A stretch of DNA of 64,000 bases from Anoplopoma fimbria (Eukaryota > Chordata > Actinopteri > Perciformes > Anoplopomatidae). The first letter of the stretch is position 1. The number at the start of each line of letters is the position of its first letter. This document shows positions 1-15,200 of the stretch, piece after piece. The position numbers were made by a program, and so were the translations under genes. The DNA is taken from NCBI RefSeq assembly GCF_027596085.1, contig NC_072451.1:9439098-9503097 (forward strand). The letters are read 5' to 3'. A model generated the notes under the pieces. The model did no database searches, had not been told where the DNA came from, and saw only the letters and a program-made list of their open reading frames with translations.

Positions 1-420
1 AGTATGAAAGCATAATCAGGAAATTGTAGTTTTAGTATTAAGTAAAAAATGTCCCCTGTGACTGTTATACAATTATATATTCTATCATTAGCTTATTATA
101 ACTCATGCATTAATGAAAAAGCAGGATTTTACTGTTTATTGTAAAACAGTAATCGATATAATAATGATGAATAATTGTGAGAAACGGGTATTTAAATGAT
201 TCTTGAAATTAGAACACCATAAAAAGTATTGTATTTAACTTGATAAACCTGCAGAAAAGGTTATTATTTATGTTGGTTATAATAACACATGCATGTTCAG
301 CACTAACTAAAACCTGAGAAGTGATAAACAGGACATTTTCCAGCTCAGCTTCAGTGTAAATGGAGCCATGTTTCAAAGAAAATGTCTCAATGAGAGACTG
401 AGAGATAAATACACTGGTTG

Positions 421-422
<2 letters not shown>

Positions 423-487
<65 letters not shown>
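423..487. repeat. (GT)n microsatellite
   Basis: Uninterrupted dinucleotide GT run of about 65 bases. Apparent open frames on both strands here are artefacts of the repeat. Confidence 0.97.
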
Positions 488-489
<2 letters not shown>

Positions 490-588
490 CACTGCTGACA
501 ATCCTCTTAATGCTGTGGAGCAGCTCTGACCCTGACAACACGGCGTCACCTATCAGTCCAACACACACTGTGTTCTGGGAGGGGTGTG

Positions 589-621
<33 letters not shown>

Positions 622-2284
622 GGGGGGATACACTTTATGTACACACACACACACACACTCTCTCCTGGGGAGGGTGATAGTTCTCGCCGGAGTCGGAGCC
701 AAGAAAAGGGATTGGAGGAGCTCTGTGGTTATCAATGGAGACCAGTGACCACTGGGATTCACACTGGGATGACTGGGAAATGGTTTGTGTATGTGTGTGT
801 GTGTGTGTGTATGTTTGTGTGTGTGTGAGAGACATTCCAACAGCATGTTCACACTGCAAAAACAAATCTTTATTTGTTTGTGACTCAGTTCTTGAAATCT
901 CTTTTTCCTTCAAATGGAAAAATCTGTGAAATGAATTCACTTGTTTCGATACCAGACAGCTTGATGGAGGAATATAGTCAGACTGAAGTACATGTTCTTG
1001 ATTCCTTTATTATTGTCTTATTTTGAAGGTCTTGCGACGCAGTTCTTAACATCCATCTTTGAGCTATTGTGTCTGATTCAGAATTCAAGGCTTTAAAAAA
1101 ATGATGACGCAAAAATGGCGAGGTGGATGGTTAGTTGTGTAAAGTGTTTGACACCAGAGACATCATCTGTTAACATCTTGTCTCAAACCAACAGACAACA
1201 CTTTTTTATCTTTCAATCAGCACGTGCCACATAACCGCAACTTCCTCGAGTTTGATTCCAGTCTTGAGACCTTTGGTTGCATGTCACACCCATCTCTCTC
1301 TGTACTATAAAATAAAGGTAAAAACATAATTAAACATATGCAACACATCTCACATTTAGTGATTCTAGCAGTGTGTCCTCCTTATTCTGACCTCCTTCGA
1401 GACCCTGAAGCTCATTTCCAGAAACTTGGGGTTATTTCTCATTTTATAATTCACGATTATATTTAATATGAATTCAACCTTTTCAAGGTAAATCTCAGAG
1501 CCGAATAGTTTCTGTTGTGTTTCTTGCAGTGTGGTGTTGTTTAGCTGAGTCCAAAGTCTCATTGTTTGCACATTGCATTATGGGTGATTCATGGCATGTG
1601 TGCGTCTTGTTTTCGGCGTTAACGAGGTTGGCGCTGACTTGATTTAAGTGAAATCTGCCTATTGTCTGCTGGTATTACATGTACACACACACGCAAATGG
1701 GTGAGATTATCACTCCTGGGTGTGTGTGTGTTTGTGTGTGTGTTCCCCAGGAGACAGTGGACAATGAGCGTCTTTTCAAAACAAAAGCAGAAACAGGCGC
1801 ATCCCCACGGTCACAATAGGAGTCGTGTACTAGCCGCTTCGCTAGCCGGATTACCGCGGCGCTACCAGCGGCAGGATAACTCTCTAATCCTGCCAGCATA
1901 TCTCAACATTCATTCAACACCAGCACCACCAGGCAGTGCAGGGTTGGTTGGGGGTGGGGAGGGGGTTAGGGTTGTGCATGTGGTGTTTCTTGATCAAATT
2001 AATTAGCAGTGAATAAAGACGCAGCGTAAGAGCATTAGCGCGGCGGAATCCAGCCCTAGCTTGTTTTCTTAGTTTAGTTTATCAGCGAGATCCAGGACTG
2101 TCCATCGTTAATGCTCACACACATTCACACAATGTATAAATGCATACATATATATACAGCATAATTAACACATGCACATGGAATGATTGGTAGTATGGAT
2201 CCAGGTCCAGAGGGGATTGTGTTTTGTTAATTAACAGCAGTGTGAAGGAAGATGGGTGAGCTGTGGATTCATAAGCAGCTGACA

Positions 2285-2660
2285 ATGGTTTGGATGGATG
2301 GATGGATGGAAAGACAGACGGATGGATGGATGGACAGATGGATGAACGGAGGGATGGATAGATGGACGAACAGATGGATAGATGAACTGATGGACGGATA
2401 GATTATCTGATGGAGTGATAGATGAACTGATGGATAGATGATGGATGACGGATGATGAATGGATGAATGGAGGATGGATGATATATAATTGATGGATGAT
2501 GCACGGATGGATTTACCGACGGATGAACTGATGGAATAGATGTATAGATGGAAGGATGGACAGACTGATAGATGGACTTATGTCCGAATGGAGGGACTGA
2601 TGGATGGTTGGATGGTTGGATGGTTGGACAGATGGACGGACATCCAGTGGGAATGACAGC
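2285..2660. repeat. Degenerate (GGAT)n minisatellite
   Basis: Imperfect tetranucleotide units of GGAT/GATG type with substitutions (ACGG, ATAG, AACT) run for about 375 bases. The HPSVHPS-like peptide read on the - strand is a repeat artefact. Confidence 0.9.
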
Positions 2661-3120
2661 TTTCTGACATGTGCAAACTACCAAGTGGAAGTACTGGGAG
2701 TTTTCCTGGTGGGCTGCTACACAGATCAGTGTGATACAGGTGATCGGTTCAGTTGAGGGGGCCCTATGTGGTTTAAATGTGAGGTCCACCTCCCCACGGT
2801 TCCCAGGTCCGGTTACCTGGTTCAGTAACATTAAGCCATTTCTTCCTCTCCAGGCTGCATGAGAGCAAACATACCTGGGTGTGTCATTCTTTAACAGTAC
2901 AGATTGGGGTTATAAGATATGAGGCAGTGTCACGTTATGCAAACAACAACGTAGAAGAAATCCGGGAATGGAATCTATTTCACCCTAGTGACAGTGGAGA
3001 CCAACTGCTACATCTGTGAAAAAAAAAAAGTGAAATAATTTGAAATAAACAGACGGGACACTGACAATGTTGCTGACTCGTTTTACATGAATAACACGCT
3101 GTTGTTATGTGTTGATTAAG

Positions 3121-5893
3121 GTGATTCCATGTTGGTGGTGGATGAGGGCTCCTCCGTCTGTCTGTGTGGGGGGGTCCTCGGGGCCTCAGACCCTGACAGC
3201 CCCCCCGACCGGCTGACCTTTCACCTGGAGACTCCTCCTCTGCACGGCTTCCTGGAGAACACGCTGCCGACGCCCGGATCCGAGAAGAGCAACGCAGGAG
3301 TGCGAGTCGGTCAGTGTGTGTGTGTTTGTGTGCGTGTTTGTGTTTGGCACACACCTGACCTGACTCTAGCGTAACTCTCCTTTCCCAGAATCCTTCAGTC
3401 TCGTCCACCTGACCTCCGGTTTCATCAACTACGTCCAATCAGAGAGCAAAGGGGTGGAGCCGACCGTTGACCAGTTGTCCATTAGCGTGAGCGACGGGCT
3501 GCACCGCTCTGCCCCCGTCCCCTTCTACATCATCATCAATCCAACCAATGACGAGGTGCCTTCGCTGCTGCTCGCCAACTTCACTGTATGTCCAAGACAA
3601 ATTTATTTTTTACCAAAAACGAACAATGATAAACATTTTTCTTCCATCCATTATCCTCATGGGGGCGCTAGCATAGGTGGAGAGTAATTCCCCTTCTCCG
3701 CCTCCCACAGGTGAAGGAGGGCGGGATGAGGGAGCTGACTCCGTCCATACTGAACGGCTTCGACCTGGACGCCCCCCTGGACGTCCTGACCTTCATATTG
3801 CTGCAGCCGCCGGCTCACGGCAGCCTGATCAACGGCATCTACGGCACAGAGACCAGCCGCTACAAGGAGATGGGGGCCGACCTCCTCCAGAGGAGCCTCC
3901 CCGTCACCTCCTTCACCCTGCAGGAGCTCCGACAAGGTAAGAGGGACGCCTAGGAGGTCGCTGCGTCAAATAGATGTACCGACAAATAGCATAAATTCTG
4001 TAAGTAAGTACTGTACTATTAAAGTAGAGCATACCGTTTTAGTTGTTTGCATGATTTTCTTGCCCCTTAGTTGCCCCTACACTTATCACTTTCATAATTA
4101 AACTTTTCTAAAATCCTGTTTCAATGTTTATTTCATTGTCAAAAGTAATCCAGTTGTTGTAGATTTTTGCTTACAGTGCAAATAAAAAGCTGCTAGAATC
4201 TAACCAACATGACTTCTCATGGTGCAGATTCACCAAAACGTTCTGGCTGCACTAGCTTAAAAATGTTGTTAGCATCACCATTAGCATGTTGGGAACTGTA
4301 GTGCTAGAACTCAGTTCATGTTTATCCCACGTACGAGACATAAATCCATGAATATAAGCTTTTCAGCCAATGGTCCACCACATTAGTCCAGACTGAAATA
4401 TCACAACAGCTATTGGATGGATGTTCATGAACTTGACATTCATAGAGGATGAATCTGTCTGGCTTTGGTGATTCTCTGAATCTTCACATAATGCTACCAG
4501 CCGGTCCAAGTTTAAGTGTGTCCAATGTTTCTGTTTATCTGTCATCAGTTCTGTTTGTGTTGTGTTTTACACTGTCACTACATTACACTATTATTCATCC
4601 TCTGGAAACCATGAATCTGTACAATATCGCATCACAATCCATTAAATATCTGTTGAGTGATTTCAGTCTGGAGCAAAGTGGCCAGACTGCTATCGTAGCT
4701 AAGAACAGTGTCAGAGCACGAATAATGCTGCCGTTCTGACAAATGATAACTTTCTGTATTGCCCAATTTATTTATGCAATGTTGTGATGGCAAATAAAGT
4801 CAGTGAAAACTGAGCCAAAAATGGGTGGGAGAGGAGGAAAATGATACATGTTCTTGTACATTAGTTGGCTACTTATCTCTACTTTCTACAAAAAATAAGC
4901 AGTAAATAGTCGCCCAAACCGCGATACAATCCCGCGTCCTGCAGCTGTTATATATACTATATTTATATATATGTAGAGCTGCTTACCTGCCTGTTCATCA
5001 CACCAATTATCATTGGACCAACAGTGTAAATATTGCATTCTGTCTGTCTTGTTGTTTGGTTTGGGAGGACGTCCTCATTTTACGTGTATTTGGCCAATAA
5101 AAGATTAGCATGAAAACAAAAAAAGCACTTTAAATTGATAGACGAGGTCCCGCCCTCAGGGAGGACAGCATCAGACCTCCTCTGCCACCACTCCCTCACC
5201 TGTCCTGCAGGTGTCACTGTTGAGGCAAATTAAATCATAATTTGGTTGGATTTTTTTCAAAGTAAAAAACATTATAATATTATGAAATATAAACGATACT
5301 GAGATTTGTAAATGGTTTATTTCAACCACTTACTGTTGTTCATATTTTGATCTTCCTCTAGAGGCGGAGCTCATCCTCTGTACTAGTATGCGAGTGTATA
5401 CATAGGTGTAAGTGTGTTTGCACATACAGTTTGTATGCAGATGTTTCTGTGCGTTATCTCTTTAACATTTCTGCGCAAAAATACATTTCTTTATCCCTCC
5501 CTCCCCTTCCCCCTCCTCCTCCTCCCTCTGCAGGCATGAGGATCGTGTACATGCACGATGACACGGAAACCCTGGAGGACGCCGTGGCTCTGCGGCTGAC
5601 AGATGGCGTCCACACAGTCCAGGGGACGGCTCGGGTCACCGTGCTGCCGGTCAACGACGAGAAACCACGACTGCTCAAGTACACGCCAACACGAGCGCAC
5701 GCACGCACACACACACACACAAACACAAACACGAACGCACGCACACACACAGATGTGAGCCGATATGAGGATTTAGTGCTTAATGCTTGTTAATATGATA
5801 TTACCAGAAATAAGTGACTGTGAGAGGCTTTAGGTCAAGGTCGCCAGACAGACGCAGAAGTTTTTGCTTTGCGCATATGAGTAGCTTCTATTT

Positions 5894-5951
<58 letters not shown>

Positions 5952-8801
5952 TTATATATATATATATATATATATTTTTATATATATATATATATATATT
6001 ATATCATCATTCATTTATAAGTACCTCATACAACTCCAATTCGAAAGACCTAAACCATCCATTTTAATGTCTTTATATCATGCTGGGTAGTTAAATCTAT
6101 AATAACACATCATCATTTGTTATATCATTTATAATTACTATTAATCAGAATGGGGAAAGTACTTAAAACTGTCAAATAATTGTAGTGGAGTAAAGAGTAC
6201 TATATTTCCCTCTGAGATATAATGGAGTAGAAGTATAACATTGCGTAAAATGGAAATATTTAAAAGTATAATGTACTTAAAGCGCTTTTTTTTCTTTGGT
6301 TGCCTTAACACACAGACCGTAGTTTATTTTGACTCAATCACACACCGTTCTGCTGCCACAAACACTCACTATAGAGCACCAAAAGTGGATTTATCCGCCG
6401 CTGAAAATAGTCCCCAACATGACTGAAATGAAATGAAGCTATATATTTAATTTTTTTCAAAGATTATTTTTAAGAAGTCGACAGTATTGAGAGACGGCCT
6501 AACATGTTGTTGGTTTGGGTCTAAATATGAGAGCGATGATAACCAAAATATAGAATAACACCAGAATGAAGCTTTGAAATTATATTCCTTGGAACACACT
6601 GATGTGTACATATTGTCTTGTTTTACATTTTAATTTGTATTTTTATGTTGATGCCCTCTGACGCGATAATCAAAGGAGTCTGCTAAAGTAAAAATCCAGA
6701 AGAGCTAAGCAGGAGGGGACGGGGTCAGGGGAGTCAACACGGGGTGGGAGTACAAGGGGGAGTGACCTGTGTGTGCACATGTGGCGGGTCTCTCTGCATG
6801 AGTGGGTGTTCACTCCTTCACCTCAAAGACCCATAATATTTTCATTCCAACGAGCGAGTGATTTGGAATTTGCATCCTTGACTGGGTTCCCCATGCTGTA
6901 CCCCCCCCCGCCCCCGCCCCCTCACCCTCATGTCCGCTGTCCCCAGATCAGCCGTCGGTGTGCGTGGGTGCGCTGGCACAGGCCCGAGCTGGTACTGTAA
7001 AGGCCACTGAGGCAGAAGTAACGCCGGGACTTGGCAGATGCCAGCCTCCCTTGTTTTTCTTTATTTGCGTTCCTGCAGGACGGACGTGGCAGCTTCCTCT
7101 CCTGCGTGGATTTTAGTTCCGAGTGAGGAGGCAGCCAGACGCTTTCTGATGTTCACCGACCCCCACACCCCCATCCAACAACACCAATGTCCCACATCTC
7201 CATGATCCCCACTTGGAAAAAACCTGCTCTCACACAAACTTCTTCCTGCTTGTGTCTGCAGTTTTATCACATCAAAGTTGGACATTTCAACCACACATCC
7301 CGTTTTTTTACTTTCTTCTTGAAAGCTCACTAATACAAAATGAAGTCTAAAGTCTATTTTGCTTGTTAAATAGTTCCAACGCCACTAAAAGAAAAGTCCA
7401 GAACTGGATAAAACTAATCCAAACGTCAGCTTAGTTCAAAAAATGAATGTTGAACATGCAGAGTTATAGCTTAGTTATTGTTTTCCTCTTCTTCGTCGGT
7501 GTCATCAGGAACTCTGGGTTGGAGTTGGGCTCCGGCGAGAGCAGGGTGATTTCCAGCGTGGCTCTGGAGGCCCAGGACCTGGACACCCCCCCTAACCAGG
7601 TGCACTACTTCCTCAACGCCGCGCCGCGTTTTGGAAAACTGCGGCTCAAGGTGAGGAAACAACGCTGTTTCTCTTTTAAGTTTTCCACCTCAATATTGAA
7701 GACATTTTGTTTGGTGCTCACCTCTTCACAGGGCTGAAAGAGGCAGTGCTGTACTAAAGTACAGATTCAAGGTACCACTAATGTAATTAGCTTGAGAATT
7801 TTCATCTTATTTAACGTTATAATTCCACTACATCCCATAGGTAAATATTGGACTTTTTACTAAACTTACATTTATTTAACAGCTTTAGTTATTTTTTGAC
7901 TGACAGGAATGTTTAATTGCACTACGAGTACTTTTAATTCAAGTACATTCAGCTGATAATACTTACATACTGTTATAAAAAGTTTTGAATGCAGGACTTT
8001 TACTTGAAGTGGATTGTTTTTGCAGTGTTGTATTACTACTTTAACCGAAGTAAAGGATATAAATACTTCATCTGCCACTGGAATTACTGTTTAAGAAAAT
8101 GTTTTGGGCCTTTAAAAATAAACTATATATTTGTGAGGTGCTTTTAAAGATCTGCAGTAGGAACCAATGGGTTTTGAGCTGAGAGCCACAGACAGGAAGT
8201 CAGACTGAATTGAGAGAACACGGTTTTGGTTTTGATCTAAACATGAGATTTGTTGACAACAACAACAAATCTATAGAAATTCATTTCTTCTTTCTTATCA
8301 TGTAAAGATTTGGCCTTGTTTTGATTAAAAACAGTATATTTATTTTCCACTCCACTTGTGACGGCGCAGACAGAGTCGGGTTGGACCGAGCTGTCGGCGG
8401 GTCAGAAATTCACTCAGGAGGACGTTGAGATGAACCGCCTGTGGTACGCTCACACCGGAGCCGCCGCTGCTGCCGGGTTCAAAGGTCACGACAGCTTCCG
8501 CTTCACCCTCAGCGACCTGGACAACGAGAGCCCCGCGCAGAGCTTCTTCATCTCCGTCCACACCGTGCGGAAAGGTCAGAGGCTTTGCTTTAGAAAGACT
8601 CCTCGTCCAGGGGCGGATTAAAAGTTGAGTTTTCCAAAGTTCTTTCCTGATCTGGAATCAGCAGGAAACGATTTTAGCTCCAGCTGGTTCATTTAGAGTT
8701 TGAAGCCGGCATGGACGAAGAGTTCTATAATTGTTCAGAAAATACAACAAGTCGCATGACAACTGACTAAAGTTACAGCAACAATAAGAAGCATGTCCCC
8801 C

Positions 8802-8893
<92 letters not shown>

Positions 8894-11800
8894 CTCCACA
8901 CCTTCCCACACTTGAGCCCCTCTGCGGTCCCTCTGGCCGGTCCTCGTTCATGTATTATTGAGCGACCCCCCCACCCCCACCTCCAGCTCAGCGTGCCAGC
9001 TTTGCCAGTTGGGTGAACACGGTGCGACGAGGCCTCGGCCCTTCTGGCTGCGGGCCCTCTGATCCTGGAGGAGCGGAGGTGAGAAATGACCGGCCTCCTC
9101 AGCCGGTGAATAATTAACGGAGGAGGAGGTGGAGCAGCTGTGGAGGGGCGCTGGCTCGTGTCCTCTGGGTGCTCCACCTCCTCCTCCAACAACAACGCTC
9201 CAAAAAACTGAGACATTGAGGCCTGTTTTTTTTTTTTAAATGTGTTATCTTGCCAAGTTGAATTTGAATTTATCCTCTTTTCAAAGAGATTTCACTTTAA
9301 CGTTTGCCAGTCGATGGAGATACATCAGCAGTTTTTATTTTAAGCGGTTCAGGTGGGAATTTTAAAGGGACAATGACACTGTTTTGCATATTGGCCTCTG
9401 TGAATCCGGGTTGTAGGTGGGAGTAGACAAGTCCCCATCACTGCGGAGGCACCTCCCTTGTATGTATGTGAAGAATTGCTAAGAAAACATTCACACAGAT
9501 TCCTATAGAACCAGTTATACGTTTAAAATATAGTCACCAAACTCCCATTAACAAACTGTTCTAATCTACAAAAGTACAAGTTTAAACAGACGACGAGAGG
9601 TCTCTTCTGTTCTGTGCTTAATTCAACTTAAGAGAAAAACAAAAGGAAAGCAAAAGCCACAAGCCTGTGCTTCATGAAACCTGTTTTACTTTCCTAAACT
9701 GCCATTTTTATGTAATCTTCTTATTTCTATCTAATTTCAAGCGGGTTGCCGACACAGTGCTGCCTCAGGGACTCTGCTAAAGGCTGAGCCTGAATCTGAA
9801 TCTAATAAGATAAAGTTGAAGAACTGCTGGTAAATAATTAGCTTCTTACAGTGTTTTACAAGATAAACAAAATATTATCGTTGTAGCTCACAAATCCATA
9901 TCTTATGTTTTTACGACTCTAAATACATTTAAAAAATATGTTTATTTTTAAAAATAGAATGCATTTTTTTATGTATAAATATCTGAATTGTATTATTTAT
10001 CAATATATGAATTAATAACAAATTAATAAAAAATATTACATTTTACAAATGTATATAATAACATAATAAATATGTATAAATTAATATACAGTCTCAAGGC
10101 AGGAAAAGATAAAACTGATTTAGAGGAATTTACTGCCTTGCTGCAATTGGTATAAATGAAATAAGTTATCAGCTAAAAGCAGCTTCATCTCTTATGTGAA
10201 TCAATTATGTTATATACATTGAATGTGTTGTAACTCTGTTATGTTGTTCATTCTGTACACATGACATCTATTGCATTCTGTCCATCCTGGGAGAAGGATC
10301 CCTCCTCTGTCGTTCTCCCATAGGTTTCTTCCTTTTTTCTCCCTGCTAAAGGTTTTTTTAGGGGAGTTTTTCCTGTGCCGATGTGAGGGAAGGACAGAGG
10401 ATGTCCTATGTGTACAGATTGTAAAGCCCTCTGAGGCAAATTTGTGATTTTGGGCTATATAAAATTAAATTGAATTGAATTGAACAAGAACCATGTATGT
10501 CGCCCCCCATTCCAATGATTTGACCTTTAACCTCTGGCTGCCTCCAGGCGACTTGGTGCTTCTGAGCAAGGCAGTGCGTCTGATGGAGGGGCATCGCGTC
10601 GTCCTGAACACCGACATCCTGCTGGCGTCAGACTCGGCCGGTCGTCCGGAGGAGCTGGTCTACGCGGTGTCGGTCCCACCGCGACACGGCCTCGTCCACG
10701 CCGTCCAGCAGCCGGGCGTCCCCCTGACCGCCTTCACACAGTTGGACGTGGCCGCCCACCGGGTCTGCTACACCCACGACAACAGCCACCAGGCGGAGAC
10801 GGACTTCTTCAGGTGAGAATACACCCGCTCACGATACATGTTTTTAATATTGAAATTAAATCAGCATCATCTTGGTCATTTAGGGCTCTCTGAATGAAAA
10901 ACATTAAGATCCCAATGGACTATCCTGATTAAAATATAAGCCAAATAAAAAAAAATCATTAAAAACATAACAATATTTGATTTACAAACAAATACAAATA
11001 CATCGTCTCTAAACCAAACCCATTCTTGTTCCACTGTCTGTGTTGAACAGCTGTTTGACTTTGGCCCTCTCTGTAAAGAGAAGCTATTTTGCAGCACAGC
11101 ATGCAATTCTGCACACATCAGGAGAAAAAATGGCAAAATGATCGGCCTACATATTGTGAGAGGGAACGATATTTCTGTTGAGAAAAGTATCACACACAAC
11201 ATTTGGCAAGAAAGAAACTGGGCAGCGAGACGAGAGAGAGAGAGAGAGAAAGAGAGATAGAGAGAGCATCCGGAGACGAGAGGCTTTCTCTGCTGCAGTA
11301 TGTTTATCTGCTTTTCCAGCCAATTTGGCAGCAGCAGGGGGTTTTTTTTAAAGGAGGGAGGGGGAGAGGGGGCTGTGTGTTGGGGTGAGTGTGACCTGGA
11401 GTGTGTGCGGACCCCGGGTTTGTCACCCAGACCTCTGCTGCCCCGACCGGCTGGTTTATTCTGGCTCTGAACGAGATGGTCAGATCACAGCCAAGACTCA
11501 GAGACTGAGGGACCGGAGGACGGCGAGACGGGGAGACGAAAGGGGGGAGAGAGGCTGACAGACAGAGAGAGATGGACACAAAGAGAAAAAGAGAGAGACA
11601 GACAGACAGAAAGACAGACAGAAGGAGAGAAAGAAGGACAAACAGAGAGAAAGACTAACAGAGAGACAGAAAGAGATTAAGAAAGAAAGACAAACATGGA
11701 CAAATAAGGAGACATGCAGACAGACAGACAGACATGAAGACAAACAGAGGGACAGACAGTATCAGGACAGAGGAGGATGTTAGGTTGCTCTGTCAACTAA

Positions 11801-12012
11801 GGTGTAGCCAAATCTGAAGACCACACACCTGTGCTTCATTGTGTGTGTGTGAGATTGTGTGTTTGTTGCCGTGACAGCAGATGATGAATGGGCATTACTA
11901 GGAGAATAACAACAGGCGTTGGCACGACGACGACGGCCAGAGCGCCGGCCACAGACGGCCATCCCTGGGCAAATATGGCCGACATCGGAGCCAGATGTTA
12001 CGGCAGGACATG

Positions 12013-12074
<62 letters not shown>

Positions 12075-12188
12075 GGTGGGTGGGTGGTGGGTGGGTGGGT
12101 GTGGTGGCCTGTGTGCCGAGGCCCAGGGCAGTTAGTCAGCTGCAGGGCTAAGAGGCAGATTGTGTTGGCAGAGGGCTGAGAGGGGGAC

Positions 12189-12219
<31 letters not shown>

Positions 12220-15200
12220 CAGAGTGACAATTGACAGTGCAGTGGACCTGAAAAATGAGCCGTGTGTGTCTACAAATGAAAACAGGCCTTTATGTGAGTG
12301 ATTGATGACTGAAGCTGCCGTCAGTGTTACTAAAGAGACAGTCATGAGATTAATTACTGTCAATAATTTAAAATCAAGCTCCTCACAAAGACACTTATTT
12401 AAATGAATTATTAGCATTTCACACACATTTTTTTATATATTTTTAAATCTGTTTTGCAAAATTAAAAAATATTATTCAAACAGCCTCACAATAAAGGAGC
12501 TACGCCACTCATTTAGTCTTCAACTTCAATTCAGTTGTGGGACTTTCAAGAGACAGAATCAACAAAGAACGATTCAAATCTGTGCAGCAGAAGAAAAGAT
12601 ATCCCGACTTTAAGTAGTCCAAAAACATTGACTAACGACTGTCATTACCTATCTGTCTCTCATCTCTTCTTTCCAATCATCTTTCTACAAATAAAAGGAG
12701 GAAATGCCCCAAAAAAGGGAAGGGAAAGAAAGAAATGCCAAAAGCTAAAACCATCAAAATGTATATATATTTTCTAATCTGTTATTATTTCGTGGGGACA
12801 TACAGTGAAACGCATCTTCCCAAAATTCAATTCAATTCAGTTTATTTTGTATAGCCCAGAATCACAAATTACAAATTTGCCTCAGAGGGCTTTACAATCT
12901 GTACACATGCGACATCCTCTGTCCTTCCCTCACATCGGCACAGGGAAAACTCCCCAAAAGAAAGCAAATGTTCCACAATATGTGGATCTTTTAGAGAAAC
13001 AGCTGAATTAATACGAAATGAAAACGTATGTAATGATAAAAAGTGAAAACTAACTTTGATTCTGGAGCGACAGAAAAGTTAATTCTACTTTTTGGTCCAT
13101 AAACTAAAAAAAATGACTTATATTTGGTGTTTCAGTTGCAACTTATGCAACAGAGTCATATTTTTCCTCCTTATAGTAATATTAAATGTGTGATTAACTT
13201 GTAATTACGTCCTTAAAGGCTTTACTGATAATGATAGATTGATAAACAGTTGGTATAATCTCAGATCTGCTCCTAACCAAACTGTCTTTTGTCTTCACAG
13301 TTTTGTCGTCACCAACGGCGACTCGTCCCGCAGCGGCACCCTCCACTTCACCATCGAGCACGGTGACCGCATCCCGCCGACCCTCCACCTGAACACGGGC
13401 CTCCGGCTGCAGGATGGCTCCACGGAGACCGTCTCCTCCGACCGGCTGCAGCTCACCGACCCCGACACCACCGCCGCCAACCTGAGCTACGTCATCACTC
13501 AGCTGCCACTCCACGGCAAACTGCTGCTGAGAGGCGTCCCTCTGTCACCGCCGCTGACCTTCTCCCAGACGGACGTGGACGAGTTGAACCTGGCTTACCG
13601 GCACGACCCGGGTAGCCCGGCGGACATTGACAGGTTCTACTTCCTGCCGATGGACGGGATCAACAGAGGATACCTTGAGTTTGGACAGCTGAGAGAGGAG
13701 CCGGCTGTCTTCAACATACAGGTGAGCACAACACACAATAGTATAGTTTTCTATTTCCTCCACTCAGAACTCAGACAGTCTGTGCTGAGCTGGAAGAAGT
13801 ACTCGGATAGTTTACTTGATTAAAAGTACGAATACCACACAGCGAAAATACTACACTAGTAAAAGTCCTTCATACAAAGATATTAGCAAGCATAACACTT
13901 TATTCCAACTACTAAAAGTAGAAGTTCGTTATGACGAATGGCCCATTTCCGAATTTTATTTTATTTTATTTCAATATATTTTATTTTATTATATTTAATT
14001 TTATCTTACATTTTTATAATATTATTTAATATTAACAGCAATAAAAGTGTATATGAAGTAAAAGGCAAAGGTCAACGTTAAAGGTCTTACTGTCTGAGTC
14101 ACAGATGGATGAATAAGGGCCATGTTGGATTTATTTATTCATGTAAATATACTTTTAAATATATGTATTATTTGTTGAAATTCAGTGATTATATTCCAAC
14201 GTTGTTATATTTTGATTTCGGGCGGCAACTCATTATTTCATGGAAGATTATTGAATTGTTTAGATCATAAAATAGTGTTGAAGGTGACGTCTCATTTTGT
14301 CCCTCCAGCCGTCCAAAATCCCAATACACCCCCGTGTCCTGGGATATTAACAGTAGTGGGAAGCAACTAAAACTAAAATATTTCACGCTTCCACCTTCAC
14401 AAATGTGAGGATCTACTGCTTTTAATGAATGTATTACATTATTTTGATGTTTGTTTCCTGATTATACTTTTCAATATATTATTAGTACTTTTACTGAAGT
14501 AGAGAATCTGAGTACTTCCTCCACCACTTGATTTTAAAGTAAAGCACTTTATCTTTACGTTTGCTGTCCAAAAACGTCCTTCAATTTTCCTTTAGAAATA
14601 ATTGGGAAATTGGGGAAAAGCAGGAAAGAATATTAAACCAAGAACCAAAGAAAATAGTTGGAGGAAACGTAGAAACTTCAATCATGTACAAGAACATGTT
14701 TAATAGTTGTGACATTCAGTTTTTCACTCTTTACTCAGCTGCTTGTTACACATGACAGGAGTGACACCCAGTGGCTGAAATTAAGAACTGCTCGTCTGTT
14801 TCTTTTCTACTGTTGATCTCTGACTTCCTGTTACCAAACGTCCAGCAGAGGAAGCTTTATTAGTGTCTCTCTTTCTGTATTCATATAGCTGGTGGACAAA
14901 ATAACAGGAACATTCTGAGTGATGGATTTACATGTTCGGGACTTCCTGCTTGTCTTCCTCTACATTTCAGAACCAAATGTTAGAGAAGTGATTACTTTGC
15001 CGATCATATTTTAAGATAAGATCATTTGAATCCAAACTTTAATCATCCTGAGAAAAATTGTTGGTCAGCAGTTGCAGTACAAAGCAGGAGAGAGTGCAAA
15101 TATATAGAGCACAAATAAAAACATAATATAAACATTAAATATAATCAATAAGGTACAAAGGTGTCTTGTCTTGTAACATGTGTAAGCTCCTTATTGATGG

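Larger units (their letters stand above)
1..3120. other. frem1 intron with microsatellites; no exon recognised
   Basis: No CSPG-like coding exon was recognised before 3121. The stretch holds (GT)n tracts at 423-487 and 588-619, a shorter one near 783-830, (CA)n at 641-657, a degenerate ATGG array at 2285-2660 and a GC-richer unique patch near 1775-1900. It is probably an intron of frem1, because exon 3121 begins in the middle of a codon. Confidence 0.6.

Noticed and set aside
209..940. Several overlapping open frames rich in Cys-Val or His-Thr
   Set aside because: They are translations of (GT)n/(CA)n microsatellites.
2403..2831. A 142-codon Ser/His/Pro-rich frame on -
   Set aside because: It is a reading of the GGAT minisatellite; no splice context and no homology.
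8773..9216. A 147-codon frame on -
   Set aside because: Half is a CA repeat and the rest lies in a frem1 intron with no family similarity.
11498..11743. A Ser/Leu-rich frame on - that looks like a membrane peptide
   Set aside because: It is the reverse reading of a GACA/GAGA tract.
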